DNA from: Zygnema cylindricum
Lineage: Eukaryota > Streptophyta > Zygnematophyceae > Zygnematales > Zygnemataceae
Direction of reading: 5' to 3'
Assembly (NCBI GenBank): GCA_037447655.1
Contig: JBBHKE010002871.1
Coordinates: 122,811-186,810, forward strand
DNA: 64,000 nucleotides
Position numbers and translations under genes: made by a program. Positions 47,890 to 59,407 of this stretch are shown one piece after another (position 1 is the stretch's first letter; the number at the start of each line of letters is the position of its first letter). The notes under the pieces were generated by a model. The model was not told the origin of the DNA, did not search any database, and saw only the letters and a program-made list of their open reading frames with translations.

Positions 47890-48711
47890 ATGGAGCCATT
47901 AAGTAGCTTGCTCTACCTTTTAGATCCAGCTCCCATAATTCTCGTCCTCACAGCAGTTACAGTTGTCTTTTCCTCCGCTTACAGAGCCTTAAGCCATCAG
48001 AAAGAATCCGAACGGAACTGTGACGTGACAGAAACTTCCATAACCCTAAATGTTTCCCAAACTTTGATGATTCCTTTTGCCAGTTCTTGCAGTATTCTTA
48101 TTATGTTTTATTTGTTCTCCTCTTTATCTCAGTTTTTAACTGCATTTACAGCTTTAGCCTCCGTTTCTTCTCTCATTTTTTGCTTAACTCCTTTTACTTC
48201 CCTCTCTCCCTCCTCCTCCTCCTCCTCCTTCTCCTCCTCCTCCTTCTTCTCCACTCGGACCTTTTTTCGGAATCTGCCGAAATCTCAAACTTTTGTCACT
48301 TGTTTAAGCATTTTTGTCGTTATTATATGGTTAATTTCTGGCCATTGGATTCTTAACAATGTTCTCGGAATCGCAATCTGTATCGCCTTTGTCAGCCATG
48401 TCCGTCTTCCCAACGTCCGTACATGTGCTCTCCTCCTCTTTTGTCTTTTTCTGTACGACATATTCTGGGTTTTCTTCTCCGAAAGATTCTTTGGAGTCAA
48501 TGTCATGGTTTCTGTAGCCACTCAGCAGGCGAAAAACCCTGTCCACTTAGTAGCTAAAACCCTAAATTTACCTGTCTCCCAAACTATTACCAAGAAATTA
48601 GATTTGCCTGTGAAGCTTCTCTTTCCAAGGAATCTTTTTCTAAGGAAAAGTTTTTTATCCGGAGACGATAACGACTCTTTGGATTTCATAATGCTCGGTC
48701 TCGGAGACATG
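47890..48711 (+). CDS. SPPL1: Signal peptide peptidase-like 1, first coding exon
   Basis: 274 residues up to a GTAAGT donor in phase 0. SPPL proteins are intramembrane-cleaving aspartic proteases of the GxGD class; plant SPPL1 is endomembrane-located. Visible landmarks: MEPLSSLLYLLDPAP start, ITLNVSQTLMIP, SGHWILNNVLGIAICIAFVS, catalytic YD at 189-190 in FLYDIFWVFFSERFFG, VATQQAKNPVH, LPVKLLFPRN, and catalytic GLGD at 270-273 ending the exon. The ATG at 47890 matches the plant N-terminus; an in-frame ATG at 47827 would add 21 residues. A Ser-rich insert (104-122) is unusual. The C-terminal third, including the PAL motif, was not found downstream, so the gene is incomplete here or has a very long intron. 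Confidence 0.85.
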
Positions 48712-49590
48712 GTAAGTACAAAAACGGCAAATTCCGTACAGTTTTTTACATAATGTTTTTTGCAAAGGGCGAATTAATCCTTGTCGTCGAAGTTATTCAC
48801 CGTTTCATGTCTTAACTTATTTTAAACGATCGTTTTAACGATTACAAATTTCGGGAGGGTTAAATAATGTAGTTCAAACAATAAGTACAATCAACAAGTT
48901 TGGGGGCTTGAACACTAAAAAACCCTTAAAACCCTAAAAAACCCAAAAAATCTAGGTAAAAAATACAGGTAAACACACCACTTGTAGTCAAAAAACACAT
49001 CACAGAATGCAAAACGCAAACCAAAACACAAAACAAAACATAAAACAGAACACATTAAACGAAACACAAAGCAAAACAAAACGCGAAACAAAACAAAATA
49101 CAAAAGAAAACACAAAAAAAAAAACGAAGGAAAACACAAAACGTAACATAACTCATCTTCAATGGTGGGTGTAGAACCACTGTCAATATTTTCATATTTT
49201 TTTTGTCAAAAATGTCATGTTTGAACAAACTCAAGCTATAATTTTCTTTATTAGTGCACTAAGCTCTGCGCCCAAATAGGAAATAGTGTCTTTCTTGGGG
49301 CACAAATAGGGTACGAGACTGATAGTATTGACGTCATTATAGAGGTTTTTCTTGGTCTTTTTAAGGGTTTTTTTTTATGGTTTTTCAGGGATTTTATGGT
49401 TTTCTTTAGGGTTTCAGTATTATACCAACGGCTGGGGCTAGGTGTAATCGGCTAACATTCTACAGTTTTCATGTTATTAAGCTCAACCTTAAGCTTGGGC
49501 TTACTTTCCCGCTTTTATTAACTTTTTCTAACATCTAGATTTATATCATTTACTTACATAGCGTTTGCCTTAGTTGTTGACATAATAAAA
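48712..49590 (+). other. Probable first part of the SPPL1 intron
   Basis: Begins at the GTAAGT donor. Contains an A/C-rich AAAACACAAAAC tract (49010-49140). No further SPPL1 exon is recognised. Confidence 0.4.
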
Positions 49591-49595
49591 ATTAA

Positions 49596-49748
49596 GGTTT
49601 AGAGTTCATGTTAGCATTAGGTTTAGAGTTCATATTAGTTTTAGGTTTAAGGTTCACATTAGTATTAGGTTTAGAGTTCATATTAGTGTTATGTTTAGAG
49701 TTCATATTAGTATTAGGTTTAGAGTTCATATTAGTATGAGGTTTAACT
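49596..49748. repeat. 24-bp minisatellite, about six copies
   Basis: AGGTTTAGAGTTCATATTAG plus T(A/G)TT at a period of 24 bases with substitutions. Since 24 is divisible by three, the minus strand reads a repeated MNSKPNTN peptide; no gene is implied. Confidence 0.9.
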
Positions 49749-50679
49749 TGCATAGTGGCTATTTTGCAAGCTCCAAAGTACAAATGTACAAATGTGATAA
49801 AAGTATTTTCAAAAAAGTACCGTCATAAAGTACTGTCAAATTGTAAGACAAAAAGTGTCGTCAATGCTCTGGAATGTGAAAGTTTGGTTCCTAATAACAT
49901 AGCAGTGGTGGTATTATTATACTAAGGATTATTAACCCACCCTCTACCCCTCCTCTTCGGTCCTCAAGTACAGGCAACAAAGACACCCTTCTATAAGTCA
50001 CTTCCCCAGTATAACCTGATATTTCTGGCGTGTGAGTGTGAGGAGGAAAAAAGTTGTTACTATAGACCTAAAATTTGTTTTTTTTTCTTTATTTTTGGCA
50101 TGTGAGGGGGAAAATTTATTTTTGTTTGAATGTTGAACTATTGTTCAAATTTAAGAGATGGTGGTATCCTCTCGTACAAAAACTATAAAAAAGACCCTGT
50201 TTTACTAAAAAGAACGACTTTCTGGTTCATGTAATTAACTTAATTTGCGTTGATCTGATTGAGTCATCCAACGAACAATAAGTTGCAAGTTGTTTTGTTT
50301 ATGTTTCTTGTTGTCACCAATCAGATTATCATCATAGAGGCCAATCATTTTTTTTTTTTAACTATTTCCAAATATTTTAATCAGATTCACAACCTCTTAA
50401 GGGCCGTATTTTCATCTATTTGTGAGTATTAATGTAATCAGATTTTCCAAACAGTATATTTATACTCGAAAACCTTACATGAAGAAACTGTGAAACTGTT
50501 TTTCGCAGATTTTCAAATATTGACGGCACTTCATTTGTTTTTGGTTTACTTTCATCTTTCTCTAATGGAGAAGTTGGAGGAGGTTAGTAGGGAGATGCAG
50601 ATTTAAAAGAAAAAAATGTCAAGTTTTGGGAAAGGAAATAAAATTGATTCCATTAGTTATTTTACCCAACCAGTGTAGA

Positions 50680-50693
50680 GAAAGAGAGAGAGG

Positions 50694-50724
<31 letters not shown>
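50680..50724. repeat. (GA)n run ending at an assembly gap
   Basis: GAGAGA repeat that runs directly into the N block; the other side of the gap is a T homopolymer. Confidence 0.9.
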
Positions 50725-50734
50725 NNNNNNNNNN
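50725..50734. other. Assembly gap (10 N)
   Basis: Ten unresolved bases between a GA repeat and a poly-T run. True length unknown. Confidence 0.98.
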
Positions 50735-51769
50735 TTTTTTTTTTTTTTTTTGATTCCTTTTTCTTTTTTTCTTGGACTTGTCTTTATAACAGCCAGAGGA
50801 CGTTTGTTTTTTTTTTTTTTTTGAATTAGGAAGTTTGTCTTTTGGATGGTTTGGAAAAATCTTGGATTCCTTTTTTTACTATGTGTGCGTGTATTGGTGG
50901 GGGAACTTTGTGGGAGAAGGGAGAGGAGGGAAGAGGGTGTTTCAAGGGGGTGGTTATGTGCGTGTGTATCATTTTTTTCCTTAGGTTCTAAAAAGGTTTG
51001 GTAGGTTTTCTGTTTGAAGGATTAAGTTTTTTTTTTTTTTTTGTTTGCAGGAGACCGACAATATTTCTGTTCAGGTTCTTTTTTTTTTTTTCGAAGACCA
51101 AAAATTTATGGTTTACAATTTATTCGGTAAAAAATTGTCGGGAAATTTCTTTTACTAAATTTTTATATTCACAAATCGCTTGTCTTATTCACTTGAAATC
51201 CCAAACAACTCGGAAAAAAAATAAAACTTCGAAGCATTTCACATCGACTCAAGAAAGAAAATACAAAAAAACAAAAACAGAAACATGAGAGTTTAGTTTT
51301 GGCATATTATAGTAAATATTTTCATCCATTTATTTTGCTTCTTGACTGTATTCAAAAAGCAGTTTTAAAGAAAAAGCATATTAGTTCAAATTATTGTTTT
51401 TTTTTTTTTCTTTTCTTCCCTCCCCCCCCCCCCCCCTCCCCTTCAAATGTGGCTCTTTTGAGAATTTTAAGACGACAGAATTTTGACCCTTAGTATTTGA
51501 CCAAAATTCTGGTCACTTTTTTGTCTGTTATGTGTCATTTTCTCTCTTACTCGCTTTTTTTTTTGTTTACATGTCAATATTTTTTTGTCGTTTTTTGGTT
51601 TTTTTCTTTATATCATTCTATCTATCCCCTTTCTCTCTTCATTTGTGTTTCGTTATGTCATCATCCTTTTTTGTGTTCTGTCTTTCTCTTTGTTTTTTCA
51701 GTCGTCGTGTTTCAGATCCGTGCCTCGGTCAGGTTGGTTTTGTTGTTGATGTTTATGTGGCCCGTTTCC

Positions 51770-51915
51770 CATCCCTCCCCCTCCTCCTCTTCTCATCCCT
51801 CTCACATCCCCTCTTCCCCTCCCCTCCCTCCCCTCCCCTCCCTTCCTTCCCCCCCTCCCCCCTCCCCCCTCCCCCCCCCCCCCCCCCCTTCCTTCCTTCC
51901 TTCCCTTCCCTCCAG
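51770..51915. repeat. C/T-rich tract
   Basis: CCCTCC and CCTTCC runs with a C homopolymer near 51870-51888. Frames across it on both strands are artefacts. The surrounding 50735-52139 has no supported exon. Confidence 0.85.
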
Positions 51916-52139
51916 TGGTTTCCATAGAGACTAGCTCAGCTGGGAGCTCAGGAGGCTCTAAAATCAGGGAAGACAGGGAACAAAACGCCATTAAAAGTAT
52001 GAAGTGATTAAAACTAGGATTGCACGCATGATGATCGGAAAACAAACATGTTTAAAGTTTTTTTAGGGTTTTTTCACTTCATCAATGTGAATGTTTTTAT
52101 GTGTGTTCACGTTGCGTTACTTTTTTTCCCTGTTTGTAT

Positions 52140-52220
52140 TTTTTCACTTTTGTCCATGCAACCCCTTTGTACCCCTAGACTCATATGGTTTACCATCACG
52201 CTTTTTAATTCAATCTGGTT
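52140..52220 (+). mobile_element. LINE 3'-tail fragment
   Basis: CCCTTTGTACCCCTAGACTC, then ATATGGTTTACCATCACGC and a T/A-rich end. Hairpin conserved; AATAAAG degenerate. Confidence 0.5.
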
Positions 52221-52732
52221 CTTTTTTTATTTTTTATGTATCACTAATATCAAATCTTGAAAACTGGCAATATGAGAAACTGTACTTTTTTCATCGCCGA
52301 GTATTGTCCCGACATCGAACTGCGTAGAATTAAAAGAAATTCAGTTTGGTACGCAACACTATACTGCTTATCAGTATTAGTGTTAATTTTTTTTAGGTAT
52401 CTTTGACACAATGAAGATTTTCAATTGTTAACCGTAAAATCAAAATTGAGACGGAACTCCGAGGGTTGAACATAAAGATAAATGTCGTTAACTTCCCTAA
52501 AAATGTTTAACATTACAATCGAGGGCTTCCCTTTGTGAGGCAAGCTATGGAAACATTATCTTGTGTTTCGATCGTGGTCTCATTAAAAATTGAACATAAT
52601 AATGCTGAATGAAAAGTACTTCGACTGCCCAAAAAATGTTCAACCAAAAAAAAAAAAAGTAACGATGCGGAATGTAATGTTACAATGGCAATTAACATTG
52701 CAAATAGCCTAAAACGCAATTACTGTGCAACT

Positions 52733-53092
52733 TCCTACTTTTGAATGCTTCCTACTTTTGAATGCCTCCTACTTTTGAATGCTTCCCACTTTTGAATGCT
52801 TCCCACTTTTGAATGCTTCCTACTTTTGAATGCCTCCTACTTTTGAATGCTTCCCACTTTTGAATGCTTCCCACTTTTGAATGCTTCCTACTTTTGAATG
52901 CTTCCCACTTTTGAATGCTTCCCACTTTTGAATGCTTCCCACTTTTGAATGCTTCCCACTTTTGAATGCTTCCCACTTTTGAATGCTTCCCACTTTTGAA
53001 TGCTTCCCACTTTTGAATGCTTCCCACTTTTGAATGCTTCCCACTTTTGAATGCTTCCCACTTTTGAATGCTTCCCACTTTTGAATGCTTCC
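52733..53092. repeat. 17-bp minisatellite (CTTCCCACTTTTGAATG)n
   Basis: About 21 tandem copies, with a C/T change in CTTCC(C/T)AC and rare CCTCC variants. It joins directly to the 22-bp array on the right. Confidence 0.95.
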
Positions 53093-53596
53093 CACTTTTG
53101 TTTTGAATACTTCCCACTTTTGTTTTGAATACTTCCCACTTTTGTTTTGAATACTTCCCACTTTTGTTTTGAATACTTCCCACTTTTGTTTTGAATACTT
53201 CCCACTTTTGTTTTGAATACTTCCCACTTTTGTTTTGAATACTTCCCACTTTTGTTTTGAATACTTCCCACTTTTGTTTTGAATACTTCCCACTTGTGTT
53301 TTGAATACTTCCCACTTTTGTTTTGAATACTTCCCACTTGTGTTTTGAATACTTCCCACTTTTGTTTTGAATACTTCCCACTTTTGTTTTGAATACTTCC
53401 CACTTTTGTTTTGAATACTTCCCACTTTTGTTTTGAATACTTCCCACTTTTGTTTTGAATACTTCCCACTTTTGTTTTGAATACTTCCCACTTGTGTTTT
53501 GAATACTTCCCACTTGTGTTTTGAATACTTCCCACTTTTGTTTTGAACACTTCCCACTTTTGTTTTGAATACTTCCCACTTTTGTTTTGAATACTG
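53093..53596. repeat. 22-bp minisatellite derived from the 17-bp unit
   Basis: About 23 copies of CTTCCCACTTTTG plus TTTTGAATA. The unit equals the 17-bp unit with five extra bases (TTTTG) and a final A for G. A few copies read CTTGTG. Stop-free in all three minus-strand frames; no gene is implied. Confidence 0.95.
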
Positions 53597-53942
53597 TGGT
53601 CCATGAAAAGGGTGGCCTGATATCGGATAAAAGTCTAAAACTTCCTAGCAATGTAGTTTCGTAAGTGAGTGAAAAAAGCACCTAAGAGACGTGCCAGTCA
53701 ATAACAAAATTACTTGGTTTAGGTATTCCAAGGAAACAGATGTTGGTTAAAATAGTGGAAACTATCGGAATGGTAATGGAATAAATGAAGTTGAAACTCT
53801 CAGTAATGGTAAAGAAACAAAGTGTGGAAACTGTTACTAAATTGACCAGTCAATTAGCCAAACGAGAAAACATTTAACTAACGGAAAAAAAAATAAAGAA
53901 CTGGAACAATAATAGCCAAGAAAGAAATATTCAAGGGGTAGG

Positions 53943-54015
53943 TGGAGATACGGGATATCGATCCCTCTCCCTCTCGCATGCTAGTCGAGCGCTCTACAAT
54001 GTGAGCTATATCCCC
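53943..54015 (-). pseudogene. tRNA-Ala(AGC)-like pseudogene
   Basis: 73 bases with acceptor GGGGATA/TATCTCC paired and anticodon loop CTAGCAT (AGC). The anticodon stem has an A-G mismatch and the T stem GAGGG/TCCCG pairs poorly. T loop is ATCGATA, again with T54 changed. Confidence 0.65.
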
Positions 54016-54162
54016 GACGATTTAACTTTCTTCCAGTATTTTAATTAAATTCTAAAGCGGAAATAGAAATATAAAGAACATTTGTATATGCTCCTAAGTT
54101 TGAAATGCGAACATTTAGATACTCCATATCGATAATTGGCTTTCATGTAAATGTGTTGCGTG

Positions 54163-54212
54163 TACACCGCAAATCGCTATGAGTGTTAACCCTAATTGCG
54201 ATACACGGTGTA
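54163..54212. mobile_element. 50-bp snap-back MITE (terminal repeats only)
   Basis: TACACCGCAAATCGCTATGA joins almost directly to the inverted end TAATTGCGATACACGGTGTA. The interior of the 220-bp element is gone. Confidence 0.75.
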
Positions 54213-54362
54213 GCATTTTGTGCCGATGCAAACACTTCAAATTTACACGCGTTGTCCGGAAGGTACGAATTGACATATGTGTACCACTGTGGACTGAACT
54301 GAATTTACAAAAGAATTGGACCAACTGTTTGGCGTATTTGTGCGAGAGAAATCTGAAAAAAG

Positions 54363-54430
54363 TAGTCTTTATTTCAAAAATTGCGATGGTAAAACCATAT
54401 GTGTACAAAAGGGGAAAAATTGAAAAAAAA
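54363..54430 (-). mobile_element. LINE 3'-tail fragment
   Basis: On the minus strand: CCCCTTTTGTACACATATGG, TTTTACCATCGC, then AAATAAAGACTAC. Closest match to the 10381 copy. Confidence 0.6.
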
Positions 54431-55202
54431 CATTTGGCAAGAGTCACAAAAAAAAAAAAACCTACGACAATATATTCAATTAGGGAATTGATCATGACAG
54501 TGACTGTTTTGGTTGCGCACAGTCACTTACGTCACTTTGTCAAAAAATGTACGTTTGAAGTACATATTGGTACAAATAAAGTACCGTTGAGTAAAATTTT
54601 GACGGTGAATCGATTGGACAACTTTGACTTCCAAAATATTGTTTCAACCGCTTAAAATTTTGCCGCGCTTGAGGACGTCGACCGTCATAATAAAATTAGC
54701 AATTCACACGGCCGGCGAACGTTTACGGTAACAAAACTGCGACGAACACATGTAAATATAATGGTTGCAGACAGTCACTTTTTGTCTTTACGTGAGCTAC
54801 ACGGTGAGAGCACTTAGCCGCAAAATCGAAATTTAATCGTCTAAGTGTTACATTGAACTTAGACGCAAATTGAAACGAAGCCTCTTAAAACTAAACTGAA
54901 CTAGTGTAAGTTTTGTACCGAAATATTAAAACGCACGAAACGAAATTTTGTTGTCAATGTAAGAATGTTCAATCGTAGATAGTGTGGCTCAATTTCGTCG
55001 CGCGTGACGACACGCATTTTTTTCATTTAATTTCAATTGATATTTTTACGTCGGTTCATTTTATTATAGAGTACAAAGTTTATTTCGTTTCGTGCGGTTT
55101 AATATTTCCGTACAAGACTTATAGTACTTTAGTTTAAAGAGGTTTTGTTTCATTTTGCGTCTAAGTTCAATGTAACGCTAGGCAATTAAATTTCGATTTT
55201 GT

Positions 55203-55404
55203 AGTGTTAATGTTTTTTTCGCCACTTAATACATCATTTCTCCGTACACACTTGTCGGATTGTGGATCTGACGGTTGCAATTGAAATTTAAGATTCTCAA
55301 CTTCCAATTGGCGGTCTCAAATTAAAAATCGGACAAGTGTGTACGAAGAAAGGATGTTTAAAGTGGCGGAAAAAATTTTAACGCTAATAGCGATACACGG
55401 TGTA
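55203..55404. mobile_element. ~220-bp TA-flanked MITE, 5'-truncated
   Basis: Begins inside the family at TAGTGTTAATGTTTTTTTCG and ends TAATAGCGATACACGGTGTA. About 18 bases of the left terminus are missing. Confidence 0.8.
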
Positions 55405-55611
55405 CTGTACGAAAGTTACGAAAGCCCTAAGCATGACTCTGCATTCCCACACGTATGACTATGTCACCGAAACCAAGCGACCCGACCACACGAGTGAACT
55501 GTAGGTTGAAAGGCATAACTGCAAAAGTATTCCACACGTGCCAAAGATACATGAAAATCTTATAAAAGGTGTAATCTGACAGATCTTGTTTCGAGTGGAA
55601 AAAGTTTTTTG

Positions 55612-55722
55612 TTCCAATGTTCCTGGTTGTTCCTCGAGGATGGGTTGCAGATTTTGACGTAAGTTAAATGTCCTGGTTGTTCCTCGAGGATGGGTTCGCA
55701 GATTTTGACGGAAGTTAAATGT
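55612..55722. repeat. ~54-bp tandem duplication
   Basis: CCTGGTTGTTCCTCGAGGAT through AAGTTAAATG is present twice with small differences. Confidence 0.85.
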
Positions 55723-56367
55723 TTTTGACCAAAAGTGATGATTAGGTTGTTTGTCGCTTCGTCCTCGTTGTATCACCGTAGTTGTCTTCAGGCGTGCGAA
55801 GCGATCTCACGCTTGTAAAGCGTTATTAGGCGTGTGACTCGATATTAGGCGTGCGAATTGATTTCACAAGTGAAAAGTTGTCTTCACAATTCAAAACTTC
55901 TGATGAAAAACAAATTTGAATTAAGAACTATTTAGTATCAAATACCAAAACTAGACAAGCTACAATTTGCGCCACAATGGTAAACATCTTGAAGAAAAGC
56001 GAAACAACCTTGAAAAATAAAAACTTTAACAAAATCCTCTGGAAAAACTCAAAAACCACCTAAGAGACCTTAAAATACCTGAGGGGAGAAGGCATTGGCA
56101 AAATTAAGTAATAGTAACTAAGATCCAATGTAGGATGAACGGATTACAAAAAATATTGTCAAGTTGTGAACACGTTTTTTCACTTGATCAACTTAAGCGT
56201 ATTACTTTCATCATATTTTGGTAACTAACAATATGAAAAATCTATAACTTCTAATTTTCGATTATTGTATCGATATCGGACTACGTAATATCTAACAAAA
56301 ACCACTTACATAAACTCTACACTGGGTATCACTATTAGTGTCAAACATTTGTTAAGTATTTTTGGAA

Positions 56368-56420
56368 AGATTATATATAATAAGAAAGCACTATGGTAAA
56401 CCATTTGAAGACAGGGGAGC
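56368..56420 (-). mobile_element. LINE 3'-tail fragment
   Basis: On the minus strand: AAATGGTTTACCATAGTGC followed by TTTCTTATTATA. Hairpin present, polyadenylation-like end decayed. Confidence 0.45.
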
Positions 56421-56495
56421 AAAAAGAAGACAAAAACAAAACTGAACCGAATGTAAGTGCAAGCGAACCAAAAGGAAAAACAGTATGAAAGAAAC

Positions 56496-56714
56496 TATAC
56501 CGTGTACAACCATTAGTGTTGATTTGTTTTTGCCACCTATAACAATTTTAAAGCTGTACACATGTCCGTTTTCTCGTGGGAGGCGGCTAATCGGAATGTC
56601 GGAAGCTTACCTTACAATCGCATCCATCGGATTAACAGTCCCATAAGTGTTCATGGAGAAAAGATATTTTAAGTAGCGAAAAGAACATTAACACAGATAG
56701 CAATATGCAATGTA
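56496..56714. mobile_element. ~220-bp TA-flanked MITE, diverged
   Basis: Ends TATACCGTGTACAACCATTA and AGATAGCAATATGCAATGTA. More diverged than the other copies. Confidence 0.65.
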
Positions 56715-57245
56715 GAACACAACCAGGATGCAAGCTAACAAAAGATTTTGAAAGCAAGAATAAAGTCAAAAAAAGAAAAGAACATTACCTTTCGATCGTG
56801 ATATCACGATTAAAAATTGAGAAAACAACGATGTGAGAAAAGATACTTTGACTGCCCAAAAATTGTTTGAAAACAGTGATGATGCATGGTATATTGTTAA
56901 AATGGTGCTTAGCCTCACAAATCGTGAGGAACCGTCAAAACCATAACGGAAATGAAGTGCAACATACTAATTTTGATTAACATGGTACATCCAAAAGGTG
57001 GCCGAATATCGAATAAAAGTGTACAATTTAGTTGCAATATGATCATGACAATGAGTGAAAAACACCTTAAACATGCCTAGAAATTGTGAGCAATGGTAGC
57101 GAAACAAAGATTGGAAACTGTCCAAACGTTAGCCAAACGAGGAAACATTCAACAACGAAAAAGGAAAACAGCACCAACCGAAATAGAAAAATAGCTGCAC
57201 GAAAAAGACTTGCCAGGCCAAAATTTGTGATATGGATGTGTGGTG

Positions 57246-57312
57246 TGGAGATGCGGGATATCAATCAATCTCGCATGCTAAGCGAGCGCTCTACCGTGTG
57301 AGCTACATCCCC
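57246..57312 (-). pseudogene. tRNA-Ala(AGC)-like, internally deleted
   Basis: 67 bases with acceptor GGGGATG/CATCTCC, D arm GCTC/GAGC and anticodon arm CTCGC-TTAGCAT-GCGAG intact (anticodon AGC). About six bases are missing from the variable loop and T stem, so no T arm forms. Confidence 0.7.
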
Positions 57313-57774
57313 TGTTGTCATGTCAAGATTTTAACACTAAATATTGTCATATATGTTGAATTACAAATAAGTTTTTTCCCCATATTGTGAATTCGTTTTT
57401 CATGTGAATGGGTAGCGTGTAGTTTTTTTAGCACGTGTGAAAAAGTGAAAATTACGAGGTCCGTAATTTCACATTCGTGTGGCAAGTGCGTGGACATTTT
57501 GCCATTCATTTTTCAAGGGTTAATTTTACCAAAATCACCTCTCGAGATGTTTTTGGTTAAAGTTTTCAGGTGAGTTTGAAGTTCCATCAGCCGAAAATAG
57601 AGGTTGTTTAATGTTTACAGAAGTTTTAGCTTCGCCGTACCATGTCTTACTATTTTTTTTTGTTTTTGGGAAAAAACATTACAGAAGATCCGATATAATT
57701 CTCAACGTGTCCTTGCGAAAACATTGACCGTTCATCCACGAAGCAATCTTTCCATCTGGCTGGATGATATATAC

Positions 57775-57998
57775 TGCACCGTGAATCGCTAATAGTGTAG
57801 ATGTTTTTTTCGTCTCCACAAATATTTTTCTCCGTACACACATGTCCCGTTGTGGATCTCACGGCATCGATTGAAAGGAAAATTCTGAGCTTCCGATTGG
57901 CGGTCTCAGATTGAAAATAGGACAAGTATGTACGGAGAAGAGGTGTTTTAAGTGGCGAAGGAATTGTTAACAGAAATACTGTAGCGATACACAGTGTA
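57775..57998. mobile_element. ~220-bp TA-flanked MITE
   Basis: Left end TGCACCGTGAATCGCTAATA, right end GTAGCGATACACAGTGTA. Subterminal TTTTTTTCGTC and AAGTGGCGAAGG are inverted. Confidence 0.75.
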
Positions 57999-58101
57999 GG
58001 TGCGACGATGGACATATATATTTACAAGTTCAAAAAGTACAGTAAATGTACGTTCTGGACGTGAATCCACCAAAATCCAACAGAAAATCTTTGCCGTGTT
58101 A

Positions 58102-58880
58102 GGGTGCGTCTCTATGTACTTCAAACTTAGAGATTTTTTTTTGTTTTTTAGCGCAGATCCGGCGGACCCGGATTTCGGGTGTCCCTATGTGTACCAAACG
58201 AAATCGTCACTTAGGGCGTGACGACTGTATACGTCGACAATGCCCGTGACGGCTGGCAACGTCTACAATCTGTGATGACCCACGTCATTTTTCGTAACTG
58301 CTTGTGACGTCGCGTGATTTTTCGTGACATTGTAGACCTACCGCCCTCCAGCCTGTGCCGTTTCACGGTTGAAGAAGATGCGTTTTGACTTTGCGTCTAT
58401 TGTCGGCTCGACGTGAAATGGCATCGGAACCTTGAGACCCCTGCAAAAAAAAATTCCGTACCGGATGGAAACGGACAAAACAAAACAAACTGTGTACTTC
58501 TCTTTGTCGTATTAAACAAAAACGGACAAAACATAGAGAATCGCGTAGACTTCCACGTCGCTTGAAATCGTTTGAATTTTTTGAACAAAACGTTACACGT
58601 GCGAATACGCGTTCCTATTTGTTTATAAAAAATCCTTAATTTTAAATCACATCGGCCCTGTATTTTAAAGATAAGGTTGAAGATGACGTTTTTTGTCGTC
58701 GAAGTGGGTCGAAGAACACAACACGACAAGATGTAGTACATTTTAAATCCGATGATGACGCAAAATGTACTTCTCTTTTTTTCTATTTTATTGTACGGTT
58801 GAAACTTACGCGGTACGGCTCTAAGTTTTACAGGAAAACGACAGAAAAAAACCCTTACTTAAGCACATAGAGACGCACCC
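58102..58880. mobile_element. Harbinger-like non-autonomous element, copy 3 (779 bp)
   Basis: Termini GGGTGCGTCTCTATGTAC and GCACATAGAGACGCACCC, flanked by TTA on both sides (58099-58101, 58881-58883). Same orientation as copy 2. Its two termini differ from the other copies at matching positions, so they were homogenised or selected together. Confidence 0.85.
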
Positions 58881-58916
58881 TTATATCCGCTCACGCTCCT
58901 TTTTGTTTTCCCGCGC

Positions 58917-59129
58917 TACACCGTGAATCGCTATTAGTGTTAATGTTCACTTAAAACATCTTTTCTCTGTGCACACATGTCCGATTTTCAATTTGAAACC
59001 GCCAATCGGAAGCTGAGAATCTTACCTTTCAATCTCACCCGTCAGATCCATAATCGGACATATGTGTACGGATAAAAAATGTTTTAGGCGACGGAAAAAG
59101 CATTATCACTAATAGCTATTCACGGTGTG
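58917..59129. mobile_element. ~213-bp TA-flanked MITE
   Basis: Ends TACACCGTGAATCGCTATTA and TAATAGCTATTCACGGTGTG. It lacks part of the left subterminal T run and lies 36 bases from Harbinger-like copy 3. Confidence 0.8.
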
Positions 59130-59223
59130 GTGTACTTCGTCGTTTCCCGCGCTTCGAGTTTTCGCCAGGAAAAGAAGGCGCTAAAAGCGACAGAGCGTCT
59201 GCGAAGAAAAAAGTGGTTTCAAT

Positions 59224-59356
59224 TAGTGTTGGGTATCGGGTAAATTCATATCGCGATAATCTCGATATTCGATATATTGAATATCGATTGAGCAGGATCC
59301 TCGATATATCGTACAGAGACCAACATAAATAATCGCGATATATATCGCGATATATA

Positions 59357-59407
<51 letters not shown>

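Noticed and set aside
51047-51075. Possible SPPL1 exon after TTTGTTTGCAG at 51047
   Set aside because: Only 24-25 bases, weak donor, and no similarity to the expected residues after GLGD.
52752-53681. Three overlapping 238-309-residue minus-strand frames reading KWEVFKTKVGSIQN-like repeats
   Set aside because: A 17/22-base minisatellite lacking stops gives the same peptide cycle in every frame; no start context or splice signals.
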